From: Acidobacteriota bacterium
Lineage (GTDB): Bacteria > Acidobacteriota > Terriglobia > Terriglobales > Acidobacteriaceae
NCBI GenBank assembly: GCA_018268915.1
Contig: JAFDVQ010000009.1
Coordinates: 124,001-188,000, forward strand
Direction of reading: 5' to 3'
Length of the DNA: 64,000 bases
Shown piece by piece: positions 32,495 to 42,613 of this stretch (position 1 is its first letter; every line of letters begins with the position of its first letter). The notes under the pieces are model-generated. The model was not told where the DNA came from. It saw only the letters and a program-made list of their open reading frames with translations, and searched no databases. The translations under genes were made by a program, and so were the position numbers.

Positions 32495-34162
32495 CTAGAA
32501 CGTAAACGCAACGCCTGCGCCGATGCCGCGCTGATCCTGGGCGAAGATGACGGTGCCGGAGTTCGTCAGATAGGGACGATATCCTTCCGCGAGCAGGTTG
32601 CTGACGTTCAGAAGCGCCTCAACGTTCACGCCGCCGTTATGCGCAGCGATCGGCTGCCGCAGATGCAGATTAAGATACGGCTCCATCGCCCCGATCGAGT
32701 AAGGAGCGATTGCCGTCACCGTATCCGAAGGCTGCCAGCGATAACTCGCGCGCCATTTCGTGCCGGTTCCTTCCAGCGTGCCCGAAAGGGAGATGGCATA
32801 CATCTGAGCACGCCGCGGTCTGGCTGCTGCAAACATCTGGTTCAACCCAGTTGAGCGCACAGCAGCCGGCATCACCATTGCGTTGCCATTGGCGTATGCC
32901 AACTGGACCCGGTTTCCGTTGCCCATTCTGTGATCTATCGTGGCTACGACGCCAGCACTCGAGAAATCCTGACCAGATCCTCGCATCAGGCCGCTTCTGG
33001 GATCACGAAGGACGCTGTCTCCCGTAGATGGCCGACCGCTCGCTTCAATGACCGGATTCGCGATCTGATCGGAGTACACCACGAACGAAACGCCGGATGC
33101 ATCGGTGCGCCGTTCCCACGCAATCTCCTGATGCAGCCCGCGCTCCATAGTCAATTGTCCATCGCGCATGGCAACTCTGGGGAGGAAGTACCCTGCCTGG
33201 GACTCGTTGTGTCCCATCGACGGCATGGCACTCGCCATGCGATAGCTGACGGTCGATTTCGGACCATGCCAGCTCACGGTCGCAAACGGAAGGGCCGCCA
33301 ATATCGTATTCGGCGAGTTCTCGCTGAATCGAGCCAGCACCTGCTGTGCGCCTGCCTCCACCTCAAACTCATCGCCGAGATTTATCGTCTCAGCGCTGCG
33401 CATCATGGCTTCGTCAAGGCCTGCGCCATCAGGACCCTCAACCACGGGATGAATCGATATTGCCGCCAGCGACTCAACTGCTCCTGCAAATCCAAGATCC
33501 TGCCTGAAGCCGAGCATGGATTCCAGCCCCTCGTTTGTATTCGGAGCGAAATCCACCCGCGCCAGTAATTCGCGGCTATTCGAAGGTGTTTCCTCGACGC
33601 TGGCGGTGAAACGTTCTCCACTCTCGCCGAAGGTTCCTTCCTGTCCGGTCGCCATCAGGCGGGCTTTCAGTTTTGGCTTCGCCCCTGAACGGTCTGACAC
33701 GACGACCAGAGGGCCGTCTTCAAGCCACCGCAGCAGCGGCCTGTTTGCAGCAGATCGTAGCGTCCACTCCCAGTCATCTTTGTTCGCGTTCGTCGCTTTG
33801 GATTCAGCGGGAAGCCACTGCATTACTTCATAGAGCGTGTTCAGCGTCAGGTTCACTACCGCAGCGGTGCGAACCTTCACGTTCTCCCGGAGCGATGGAA
33901 GAAACGAGGTTCCCATTGCCTTGACTGCATAATGGCCGGGAAGAACATCAGAAAATATGTAGGAGCCTTTGCTGTTTGTGTAAACGGCTGCGACGACCGT
34001 CATGTCAGGTCGCAAGAGCTCAACCGCAGCCCCAATCTGAGGAATCCCCGAGGAATCGCGAACGACACCAGAGATGGACCCGTTTGACGAGCCGCTGGCA
34101 GGGCTGACCGCAAACGCGATCAACGCGAGCAGGGAGACGAGATGGAGCCTTCGAATCATCAA
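32495..34162 (-). CDS. CarboxypepD_reg-domain outer-membrane barrel-like protein
   Basis: The 555-aa secreted protein has a signal peptide (MMIRRLHLVSLLALIAFAVS) and a carboxypeptidase-regulatory-like domain (GSISGVVRDSSGIPQIGAAV, TNSKGSYIFSDVLPGHYAVK). A long beta-rich region ends in FAQDQRGIGAGVAFTF, a terminal aromatic typical of outer-membrane barrels. It resembles Oar-like TonB receptors but is about half their length and shows no plug-domain motif. Possibly an Oar-derived barrel or surface protein. It is read against the tRNA-Lys upstream in the window. Confidence 0.7.
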   Translation of the reverse strand: MMIRRLHLVSLLALIAFAVSPASGSSNGSISGVVRDSSGIPQIGAAVELLRPDMTVVAAVYTNSKGSYIFSDVLPGHYAVKAMGTSFLPSLRENVKVRTAAVVNLTLNTLYEVMQWLPAESKATNANKDDWEWTLRSAANRPLLRWLEDGPLVVVSDRSGAKPKLKARLMATGQEGTFGESGERFTASVEETPSNSRELLARVDFAPNTNEGLESMLGFRQDLGFAGAVESLAAISIHPVVEGPDGAGLDEAMMRSAETINLGDEFEVEAGAQQVLARFSENSPNTILAALPFATVSWHGPKSTVSYRMASAMPSMGHNESQAGYFLPRVAMRDGQLTMERGLHQEIAWERRTDASGVSFVVYSDQIANPVIEASGRPSTGDSVLRDPRSGLMRGSGQDFSSAGVVATIDHRMGNGNRVQLAYANGNAMVMPAAVRSTGLNQMFAAARPRRAQMYAISLSGTLEGTGTKWRASYRWQPSDTVTAIAPYSIGAMEPYLNLHLRQPIAAHNGGVNVEALLNVSNLLAEGYRPYLTNSGTVIFAQDQRGIGAGVAFTF

Positions 34163-34267
34163 TAACGTTGGTGACCCGGCGGCGTCCTGGCTAAGTCCTG
34201 GGAATCAATCCAGCCACGCAGGTCACCGGTCTCGTGCCGATTCACCTATTTCACGAAGCTGTACACC

Positions 34268-36010
34268 CTATTCCACGACAAAAGGTGCCGATTGTGCAAT
34301 CTCTTGTTTCGAGATTTCGTCGTTCACCTTGATCGTCACCTTGTACTTGCCCGGTTGCAGGCCAGCAATCGGCATGGTCTTTTCTACCGTAAGCTGGTCG
34401 CTATGCTCGCCGAAGTCCTTTGAATCCTGTTGTTTTTCGAACACGACGGTATTAGTCGCCGTGTCAGTTATCTGGTATGTCACCTTGGCTTCGTTGGCCT
34501 TGGTCTGATCGTTGATGCCAAGGTTATAGACCTGCATCCAGAAGTTCAACTCCTGATTGCGCTTATAGTTCACCGGGGTTGCCGCATTTGCCGTTACCCG
34601 GGGGCAGACGTGGATGTTTCCAATCACGCAGTTGCCCTGGCCGATATCGTGCGAACTGACCGGGTACATTTTGTCCGACAGTATCAGAGACGATGTACCC
34701 AACTTTTCGTCGTGATAAGTCGGAACGTCGAGGCTCCGACCATAGATTCCAACGTGATCTGGGTTGTTCACGTCCTTGATCGCGACGTCCAAGCGATAGA
34801 GCCCGGGAAGTAGCGGTACGGCCTTCCAGTATATGGACTTACGATCCAATGACGCTTGCAGCAGTTCCGCCGGCTGCTCTACGGAAACCGTGTCTTCGAA
34901 CGTTTGTACCGTCTTATGCGTGAGGGTGGTTACTTTGCCCAGGATGTTGACGACGCCTTTGGCGACTCCATCCTTAGTCACAAACGTGACATCCCGATTC
35001 TTGATCTGGAGGGTGATGGGAACCAAAACAGTACTGGACGTCACCTTTACAAAGTCGGTGCGAACATCGAACGGGAAAATCTGCCCACCCAGGATCTTGT
35101 GCTCGCTGATGGCGCTCTCGAGGTCGTGGAACTTGATCGGAGGAGGCGCAAATAGCTTCGCGGCCATCTCGATTCGGTCAAACTGCTTCGACTGATTCGA
35201 GCTTTCCAGCGGTCCCGTACCCAGGCTCTCCATTCCGCCCTTGAACCGGTCCGCCTTCTTGGCCATGCCGATCGATTCCCATTGGGTCAGGCCGGCGCCG
35301 GGAACCTTGGCAAGCGCGTCCTTTTCCCCGCGGTCGATCGTGAAGTGGTAGTCGCCGCACTGGCAAGTATCAACGAATTCAATATCGATGTTGTCGCCCA
35401 CACCCTCCAGATACCGATAGTGCCAGACCTCAAACGGGAACGTTGCTGTCTCGCCACCGCCTTCGTCGAGCGGTCGGTTATACGAGCCGCCGGAGGGGTG
35501 CGATTCGGTCGAATCCGGAGGTCCGAAGGAGATGTAGATGTGCCCACGGTCGGTCTTCCAGCCGGGCTTTCCGGCGGCATAGTGGTCGTTGGCGTATTGG
35601 ATCCTGCGGTAATGCTCTTCCCGAAATTCGTTGTCCGGGCTGTCGGGATTGGGATTGCGTCTCAACCAGAACTGCTCGATGAACGCCTCGCGCTCTTCGT
35701 CGTTGCCCAGGCTCTTGAATGCCTTCCGCTCCTCATCCGAGATGATGTAAGCCACGTCCTGATCGAGCCATGTCTTGAACGCCCCATGGAGTTCCTGACG
35801 TAGTTCCTTCTGCGCCTTGAATTCTGCTGAATCCGAGCGCTTGCGTTTCAGTGGATCCGGTTCATCCGGCGAGCCTTCTTCCTGGCCAGCAGCTGGACGC
35901 GCCTTAAGCGCTGGATCGTCAGTCTGTTGGGCGTGAGTCCGAGAGGCGGGAAGAAAGGTTAGGCCGCACCCAAGTGCGACAAAAAGGAACGAACGGCCAC
36001 TGAAATTCAT
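34268..36010 (-). CDS. GWxTD-domain secreted protein
   Basis: The 580-aa protein has a signal peptide (FLFVALGCGLTFLPASRTHA). The GWxTD region shows YIISDEERKAFKSLGNDEER, EQFWLRRNPNPDSPDNEFR, and the motif PGWKTDRGHIYISFGPPDST. The C-terminal half is beta-rich with Ig-like strands and ends VNDEISKQEIAQSAPFVVE. GWxTD proteins are typical of Acidobacteriota and Bacteroidota; their role is unknown. ATG 36010. Confidence 0.9.
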   Translation of the reverse strand: MNFSGRSFLFVALGCGLTFLPASRTHAQQTDDPALKARPAAGQEEGSPDEPDPLKRKRSDSAEFKAQKELRQELHGAFKTWLDQDVAYIISDEERKAFKSLGNDEEREAFIEQFWLRRNPNPDSPDNEFREEHYRRIQYANDHYAAGKPGWKTDRGHIYISFGPPDSTESHPSGGSYNRPLDEGGGETATFPFEVWHYRYLEGVGDNIDIEFVDTCQCGDYHFTIDRGEKDALAKVPGAGLTQWESIGMAKKADRFKGGMESLGTGPLESSNQSKQFDRIEMAAKLFAPPPIKFHDLESAISEHKILGGQIFPFDVRTDFVKVTSSTVLVPITLQIKNRDVTFVTKDGVAKGVVNILGKVTTLTHKTVQTFEDTVSVEQPAELLQASLDRKSIYWKAVPLLPGLYRLDVAIKDVNNPDHVGIYGRSLDVPTYHDEKLGTSSLILSDKMYPVSSHDIGQGNCVIGNIHVCPRVTANAATPVNYKRNQELNFWMQVYNLGINDQTKANEAKVTYQITDTATNTVVFEKQQDSKDFGEHSDQLTVEKTMPIAGLQPGKYKVTIKVNDEISKQEIAQSAPFVVE

Positions 36011-36343
36011 TGCGTCAAGATGCTCCTACGGTGGCTCTATTCTACGGTTCGCGAGATTGACGGGCAAGACATGACGACCGGGTCGCTGGCGATTCGACGC
36101 CCCCGAAGCCAGAATGTCACCTTGCCAGACACTTTTTTCGAGCTAAAGCCCCTGTTTTCCTGAGACAAATGACCCATCTCCTGCGTCCTTTCCAATGAGC
36201 GCAATCTTCCCGCAAATCTGCTGTTCCCATCCTGGCTGACCGAAACGGAGTCGCAGTCAGCCCCGTGCATGATCGGCAAGGGAGCAGTGGCAGCTTCGGG
36301 CTCTTTCTCCTTGATTCACGATTCCTGTGAATTCCAGGCAGTG

Positions 36344-36371
36344 GGAACCTTGCGGGACGGTTCTGCGTAGA
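36344..36371 (+). promoter_or_regulatory. Putative ECF-type promoter of the macA-macB pair
   Basis: GGAACC (36344-36349) and CGTAGA (36366-36371) are 16 bp apart, 34 bp upstream of the adaptor ATG. The GGAAC/CGTA combination matches promoters of ECF-type sigma factors. The rest of 36011-36343 shows nothing else. Confidence 0.4.
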
Positions 36372-36404
36372 ATTGATTGGATACCCTCGGAGTCCTAGCG
36401 CCAC

Positions 36405-37790
36405 ATGAAAAAGATTCTCTTGATCGCCGCTGCAGTCGTCGTTGCTGCCGCTTTGGTTGCCGTCTTTGTTTACAAACAGCAGTCGGGCTACACCAAGGTC
36501 CTCACCGCCAAGGTTCACAAACAAGACCTGGCGACCGTTGTCAGCGGCACAGGCCAAATCAAACCGACGACTTACGTCAACGTCGGCGCCAATGTGATGG
36601 GCCGGGTAACTCACTTCTATGTAAAAGAAGGAGACTCGGTTAAGAAGGGCCAGACGGTGGCTACCATCGAGAACGTCCAGCAAAGGGCCAACGTTGCCGG
36701 TCAGGAAGCCGCTATCTCAGCCGCCAAGACCGACATCAATTCCTACATCGCGGCCGAAAAGACTGCCGAAGCAAACGTGGAGCGCGCCAAGGCTGATCTG
36801 GAGCAAAAAAAGCTCGACTGGGATCGCGCGCAAAGCCTTTTCAAAGCGGGCATCATGGCTCGGCAGGACTTCGACAGCAAGAAGGCCGCTTACGACACTG
36901 ACGTCGCGACCGTTGCCCAAATGCAGGCCCAGCTTAACCAGTCCAAGGCGCAGACCGAGTCCGCGCGCGGACATCTACAGACGCAGGTCGCTACTCTTCG
37001 CGCTAATCAGGACATGCTCGAGAAGACCATCGCTATCGCACCTTTCGACGGCATCGTGACCAACATGCCTGTGAAAGAAGGTGAGACCGTCGTCACGGGC
37101 ATCCAGAATACGGCTGGTTCAACCTTGATGACGCTGGCTGACATGAGCCAGATCACTGCCGAAGTGAAAGTCGACGAAACTGACATCGTCAACATCAAGA
37201 ACGGCCAGCCGGCAGAAGTGACGGTGGACGCCATTCCCGGCAAGGTTTTCAAAGGACACGTGACTCTGGTCGGAGATCAGGCGCTGCTCCGGTCCACTGG
37301 TATCGCGACTTCACAGTCCACCACAGGTACTGAAGAAGCAAAGGACTTCAAAGTCGTCGTGACCCTCGATCAGCCATCCGAGGGGTTGCGTCCCGGCCTG
37401 TCCACAACGGCGAAGATCACTACTGCGGAAAAGTCGAATGTACTGGCTTTACCGATCCAGGCGTTGACAACATACACGCCGCCTCCGCCGAACTCTGGCA
37501 ATAGCAACGTCGAAGCTGCGTCATCTTCTTCAGCGGCCAAGGCGCCGCCCGTGCAGGGCGTTTACATCTTGGACAAGGATCCTCACGGCAAGCAGCGTGC
37601 CAAGTTCGTACCGGTGACGACCGGCATCACCGGCGCAACCGACATCGAAGTACTCAGTGGCCTGCAGGATGGGCAGGAGATTGTTACCGGTCCATACAAG
37701 ACGCTGCGAAGCCTGAAGAATGGCGCACTTCTCAAGCGTGATAAGCAGCCTGCAGCGGGACAGCCCGGTGGACCCGGCAGCAATACATAA
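36405..37790 (+). CDS. macA: MacA/HlyD-type periplasmic adaptor protein
   Basis: The 461-aa protein has an N-terminal membrane anchor (ILLIAAAVVVAAALVAVFVY). The first lipoyl half contains GQIKPTTYVNVGANVMGRVT and VKEGDSVKKGQTVATIE, followed by a long coiled-coil hairpin (about residues 95-205), the second lipoyl half (IAPFDGIVTNMPVKEGETVV), a beta-barrel and a membrane-proximal domain. A Pro/Ser-rich insert (TPPPPNSGNSNVEAASSSSA) and a Gly/Pro-rich tail are unusual. MacA adaptors link a MacB ABC permease to a TolC-type channel. The ATPase gene follows after 66 bp. Confidence 0.88.
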   Translation: MKKILLIAAAVVVAAALVAVFVYKQQSGYTKVLTAKVHKQDLATVVSGTGQIKPTTYVNVGANVMGRVTHFYVKEGDSVKKGQTVATIENVQQRANVAGQEAAISAAKTDINSYIAAEKTAEANVERAKADLEQKKLDWDRAQSLFKAGIMARQDFDSKKAAYDTDVATVAQMQAQLNQSKAQTESARGHLQTQVATLRANQDMLEKTIAIAPFDGIVTNMPVKEGETVVTGIQNTAGSTLMTLADMSQITAEVKVDETDIVNIKNGQPAEVTVDAIPGKVFKGHVTLVGDQALLRSTGIATSQSTTGTEEAKDFKVVVTLDQPSEGLRPGLSTTAKITTAEKSNVLALPIQALTTYTPPPPNSGNSNVEAASSSSAAKAPPVQGVYILDKDPHGKQRAKFVPVTTGITGATDIEVLSGLQDGQEIVTGPYKTLRSLKNGALLKRDKQPAAGQPGGPGSNT

Positions 37791-37856
37791 ACAGCTCGAG
37801 CGGTCAGACCGAAACGAACAGGCCTCACGCGAAGTCAAAAACAAGGATAGGTTCAA

Positions 37857-38612
<756 letters not shown>

Positions 38613-38633
38613 CGGCATCCAGATCTAATGACG

Positions 38634-38661
38634 AAGGCCATCGCTCAGGGGATCGCCTTTT
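38634..38661 (+). terminator. Intrinsic terminator after the ABC ATPase gene
   Basis: AAGGCCATC (38634-38642) pairs with GATCGCCTT with one mismatch, followed by TTTT. It ends the macA-ATPase transcript. Confidence 0.6.
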
Positions 38662-38699
38662 GACTTCCCCAGAAGGTCTGTTTCTATCTGTTCCCTGTT

Positions 38700-39572
38700 C
38701 TACTGCGGGTGGGACTGTCCTTGATTGTTCTTGGGTGGACTGGTTACCGGCTTTCGTTCGAAGCGCGGCTTCTCCTCTCCTGCCCCTCCACAAAGCGATG
38801 AATTCTGACCGCGGCTCAATCCGGGAACAAGATCTTGTCCATGGCAAAGATGCTCCTTCATGCTGATTGCATCGCGCCCGAAGAGCAGTTGGTTGCGCTC
38901 GATTCCTGTGCGCGAATCGACATCGAAACGATAGACCGAGTCTTCAGCCGGCTTCTGCTTCCCATATTCGAGATGACTCCAGGTGCCCAACACCTCGTGT
39001 CCATTCGAGTCCGCCATCACCGCATATACCTGTGACCGCACCACTCCCGGCGGAGCCTTCACGCTCCACACAGCAATGGTCTTGCCGCCGCCCTGCAGCC
39101 ACCGAACCGCCCACGCGTGTTGCCGAAGGTCATAATGCAACGTCGTGAAGTAAGTCGTGGTGTCACAGTCACTGCAGTCGTCATACAACACACTCAACTC
39201 TCGCGGCGAAGAGGGATCCAGCAGCAGCCAGTCCGTGATTCGTAGGTTCGTTCCGTCAATGAGGTGCACGAGGGCACGGTTGGCGAGGGATACGCTCCAG
39301 ATCGAAAACGTATCGCGGTTTGGCGCCCCCTGAACAGAATTGCGATTGGTCGTGATCACCAGAGCCTGGTCGTACTCGACGCCGATTTCTCGAATCGCCG
39401 TCCACTTCTGCTCCTGCAGAGCGCGCGTCACCCAGTTCACGACATCCTGATCGTTGGGCGAGTGGAAATCAATCCAGCGGAAATTGTCCGGAGCTTGCGC
39501 AATCGAGGGACGAGGAACCAATACAAACGCCAGCGCAGCAAAAGCACCAGCCCACCAAAAACGACTACGCAT
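38700..39572 (-). CDS. Secreted hypothetical protein, 290 aa
   Basis: ATG 39572 gives a signal peptide (MRSRFWWAGAFAALAFVLVP, cleavage near SIAQA). A beta-rich body follows with repeated Trp/aromatic strands (NFRWIDFHSPNDQDVVNWVT, FSIWSVSLANRALVHLIDGT), a CSDCDTTTY motif, and a low-complexity basic/Pro C-terminus (SPPKNNQGQSHPQ). No domain recognised. It lies 32 bp downstream of ubiD on the same strand. Confidence 0.65.
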   Translation of the reverse strand: MRSRFWWAGAFAALAFVLVPRPSIAQAPDNFRWIDFHSPNDQDVVNWVTRALQEQKWTAIREIGVEYDQALVITTNRNSVQGAPNRDTFSIWSVSLANRALVHLIDGTNLRITDWLLLDPSSPRELSVLYDDCSDCDTTTYFTTLHYDLRQHAWAVRWLQGGGKTIAVWSVKAPPGVVRSQVYAVMADSNGHEVLGTWSHLEYGKQKPAEDSVYRFDVDSRTGIERNQLLFGRDAISMKEHLCHGQDLVPGLSRGQNSSLCGGAGEEKPRFERKPVTSPPKNNQGQSHPQ

Positions 39573-39604
39573 GTGTTTCAGCCTACCAAATGAGGGACGG
39601 GACC

Positions 39605-41266
39605 TCAGATGCCCAGCTTTTCCCAAATCGCATCCACACGCGATTTCGTCTCGCCGTCCATCTCGATCATCGCCGGCCACGGTCTCGCGAACCCCTCTGC
39701 TCTCCACTTGCGCGTCGCATCGATTCCCATCTTCGAACCGTAATTTGGAAGCCTCGAGGCATGATCCAGCGAGTCCACCGGCCCCAACGTGAACTGTATA
39801 TCCCTCTCCGGATCGATGTTGTTAGCGACGCGCAGCACCACCTCGCCAATATCCTGCACGTCGCAGTCCTCATCAAGTACGACAATGCACTTGGTGAACA
39901 TCGCCTGCCCAAGCGACCAGATCGCGTTCATCACTTTGCGAGCCTGCCCCGGGTAACTCTTTCGGATCGACACCAGCATCAGGTTGTGAAATACGCCCTC
40001 GACGGGAAGATTGATGTCCACGATTTCCGGAATCGTCAGCTTCATCGCCGGCAGAAATATCCGCTCCACTGCCTTCCCCATCCACGCATCTTCCATCGGC
40101 GGCTTGCCAACAATCGTTGCCGCATAAATGGGATTCTTGCGATGCGTAATGCAGGTTAGATGAAAGACCGGATAGTCCTCCGCCATAGTGTAGAAGCCGG
40201 TGTGATCCCCGAATGGACCTTCGCTGCGCATCTCACTCAGCTCAACGTAACCCTCCAGCACAATCTCCGCGCTCGCGGGCACTTCGAGATCCACGGTCTC
40301 GCACTTCACAATCTCTACCGGTTTTCCACGCAGAAAGCCGGCGATCATAAACTCCTCAACCTCAGGCGGCGCGGGTACGATCGCCGAGAAGGTCAGCGCC
40401 GGCTCCGTGCCGATCGCCACCGCAACTTCAAGCCGCGAACCCTTTAGATTTCCCAATGCAACCTGCGGGATTCCACCGATCGGCCCATCCGGAATTGCAA
40501 CGGAACCCCCTGCCGACTCCGCCATCGCCGCTACGCTCGCCGCCCGCGGATCGCCAATCGCCGCAGCCTGAGCCTGTGCCCTCAATGCGTTTCGAAAATG
40601 CTCCGCCGCCACCTTCTGCCGCTGCCAGTGCATGCCCGTTGTCTGGCCGTCGTACACCTGCATCCGGTACATGCCAATATTTCGCTTTCCATTTCGCGGA
40701 TCCCGGGTATGCACACATGGCAGCGTGATGAAGCGCCCCCCATCATGCGGCCAGCATTTCAGGATCGGAAACGCATTCAGGTCGAATCCCTCGCGAAGAA
40801 TTACTTCCTTGCACGGTGCGTCTTTCGCATTCACGGTCTTCGGAAACACGTTGCCTAGCTCCGCCAGTTGCGGCAGCATCTTCAGCTTGTCGAGGAAGCC
40901 GCCGCCCGGTGCCTTGACGTTCATCAGTCCCTGAATTCGCTCGGCTATTTCATCCAGCCGCTCAACACCGAGAGCCATCGCCATTCGCCGCTCGCTGCCG
41001 AACTGGTTCATCAGAACTTTGTGCCCCGGATGCCCTTTTACGTTTTCGAACAGCAAAGCTGGCCCGCCTGGCGCGTATCTGCCATTCATCGAGGAAGACT
41101 GGGCTTTCTCGTTCCCTTGTCCCCTCGTTCCCTTGTTCCCGGCCTTTGAAACTCGATCCGTAATCTCCGTGATCTCCAGCTCAGGCGAGACCTCAGCACT
41201 GATCTTCCTCAGTTCGCCGCTCTTCTCGAGTGTCTTGATCCAGTCACGCAGATCGTCGTAGGCCAA
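39605..41266 (-). CDS. ubiD: UbiD-family decarboxylase
   Basis: The 553-aa protein has the UbiD pattern: DDLRDWIKTLEKSGELRKIS, PALLFENVKGHPGHKVLMNQ, FPILKCWPHDGGRFITLPCV, the catalytic-region RSEGPFGDHTGFYT (E/D of the prenylated-FMN decarboxylase triad), NPIYAATIVGKPPMED and a C-terminal PE-rich barrel. UbiD enzymes use prenylated FMN to decarboxylate aromatic or unsaturated acids, in quinone or phenolic metabolism. TTG 41266 has a GGGAGAA Shine-Dalgarno. An 8-bp microsatellite adds a Gly/Asn-rich insert at about residues 43-53. No ubiX is nearby. Confidence 0.93.
   Translation of the reverse strand: MAYDDLRDWIKTLEKSGELRKISAEVSPELEITEITDRVSKAGNKGTRGQGNEKAQSSSMNGRYAPGGPALLFENVKGHPGHKVLMNQFGSERRMAMALGVERLDEIAERIQGLMNVKAPGGGFLDKLKMLPQLAELGNVFPKTVNAKDAPCKEVILREGFDLNAFPILKCWPHDGGRFITLPCVHTRDPRNGKRNIGMYRMQVYDGQTTGMHWQRQKVAAEHFRNALRAQAQAAAIGDPRAASVAAMAESAGGSVAIPDGPIGGIPQVALGNLKGSRLEVAVAIGTEPALTFSAIVPAPPEVEEFMIAGFLRGKPVEIVKCETVDLEVPASAEIVLEGYVELSEMRSEGPFGDHTGFYTMAEDYPVFHLTCITHRKNPIYAATIVGKPPMEDAWMGKAVERIFLPAMKLTIPEIVDINLPVEGVFHNLMLVSIRKSYPGQARKVMNAIWSLGQAMFTKCIVVLDEDCDVQDIGEVVLRVANNIDPERDIQFTLGPVDSLDHASRLPNYGSKMGIDATRKWRAEGFARPWPAMIEMDGETKSRVDAIWEKLGI
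41109..41140. repeat. 8-bp microsatellite inside ubiD
   Basis: Four units: TCGTTCCC, TTGTCCCC, TCGTTCCC, TTGTTCCC. They encode GNKGTRGQGNE on the minus strand. Since 8 is not a multiple of 3, gain or loss of one unit would frameshift ubiD. Confidence 0.8.
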
Positions 41267-41436
41267 CGCAGTTCTCCCGGCACACTCGATCTTGCAGTGT
41301 GCTCACCGCTTCCATACTAAGGCTTTGGCTCGATGTGACTTTTGTTCGGCTGAAACTATCTAACGCAGCACTGCGTACATCCGTCCGCATCTAAGCAACC
41401 AGGAAAGCGCCATTCCAAACCAAAGGACTATCCCCC

Positions 41437-42579
41437 ATGCCAAACACGCCGCGCGTTCCCTGCCATCCATACTTCAAACTCCGCCGTCTCACGCCCCACA
41501 TCCAGATCGGCCCGCTTGCACCGGCCCCATGGAACGTCCCGAACCTTTGCTCCGCCTACAAGTGGCCCACCGGACTCGCTGGCGGAGGCGTAATCGCGAT
41601 CGTCGAACTCGGCGGCGGCTGGGTTCAGTCCGACATGGATGCCTACTTCAAGTCCATCAATCAGCCAGTTCCCAGCATCATCGATGTCTCCGTCGACGGC
41701 ACGAAGAACAGCCCTAATAAGGCGACCGGCTCCAACAGCGACGCCGACGTGGAAGTCGCGCTCGACATCCAGGTCTCGGCCGCGGCCTACTATGCCGCCA
41801 CCGGTAAGGCGGCAACGATCCGTATGTACTGGGCTCAGGACATCGCCCAGGCAGTGCAAAAAGCCGCGCAGGATGGTTGCGACGTCTGCTCCATCTCCTG
41901 GGGAGCCGACGAAAGCAACTGGGGCACGCAGGCCGCTGACGAAATGGATTCCGCCGCGGCCACTGCCACAAGCCTCGGCATGATCGTCTTCGCCGCATCC
42001 GGTGATAACAATTCCAGCGATGGAAGCAACACTCCCGCAAACGTCGATTGTCCCGCCTCCTGCCCCCACGTTGTCGGCTGTGGCGGCACCTACAAGATGT
42101 CTGGCACAGAGACGGTCTGGAATGACAGCCCGGGCCAGACCAGCGGGGAAGGCACCGGCGGTGGATACTCCACGATTTTTCCCTCGCAGGCATATCAGAT
42201 CGGCATCCCCAAGCCGCCCGCGGGATCGACCTTCGGCAAAGGGCGCATGGTTCCTGATGTTGCGGCGGACGCCGATCCGAACACCGGCTACAACATTACT
42301 GTTCACGGCTCCAACACAGTCGTCGGTGGAACAAGCGCTGTCGCTCCACTGTATGCAGGCCTCTTCGCCGCATTCGGAAAGAAGCTCGGCTTTGTGACGC
42401 CTACCCTCTACAAGAATCCAGGCTCATTTAGCGACATCACCTCGGGAGACAATGGATACTACAAGGCTGCCGTCGGACCCGATCCGTGTACCGGCCTGGG
42501 CGTCCCCATCGGCAACAAGCTCGCGCCGCTTTTCATTCCCGCTTCTGGCCACAATCCCAACGACCAGATCAGCTCGTAA
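41437..42579 (+). CDS. S53-family (sedolisin/kumamolisin-like) serine-carboxyl peptidase, no propeptide
   Basis: The 380-aa protein contains the sedolisin triad: Glu106 and Asp110 in DADVEVALDIQ, oxyanion Asp190 in FAASGDNN, and Ser300 in VVGGTSAVAPLYAG. A C-terminal DITSGDNGYYKAAVGPDPCTG segment matches the calcium site. Sedolisins cleave proteins at acid pH. It begins almost directly with the catalytic domain (about 30 residues before APWNVPNLCSAYKWP) and lacks the usual N-terminal activation prodomain and a clear signal peptide. It may need no maturation, or may be cytoplasmic. Confidence 0.88.
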   Translation: MPNTPRVPCHPYFKLRRLTPHIQIGPLAPAPWNVPNLCSAYKWPTGLAGGGVIAIVELGGGWVQSDMDAYFKSINQPVPSIIDVSVDGTKNSPNKATGSNSDADVEVALDIQVSAAAYYAATGKAATIRMYWAQDIAQAVQKAAQDGCDVCSISWGADESNWGTQAADEMDSAAATATSLGMIVFAASGDNNSSDGSNTPANVDCPASCPHVVGCGGTYKMSGTETVWNDSPGQTSGEGTGGGYSTIFPSQAYQIGIPKPPAGSTFGKGRMVPDVAADADPNTGYNITVHGSNTVVGGTSAVAPLYAGLFAAFGKKLGFVTPTLYKNPGSFSDITSGDNGYYKAAVGPDPCTGLGVPIGNKLAPLFIPASGHNPNDQISS

Positions 42580-42613
42580 TCGATCCCCGATCAATCGTGG
42601 CCTGTCGTCTGTC

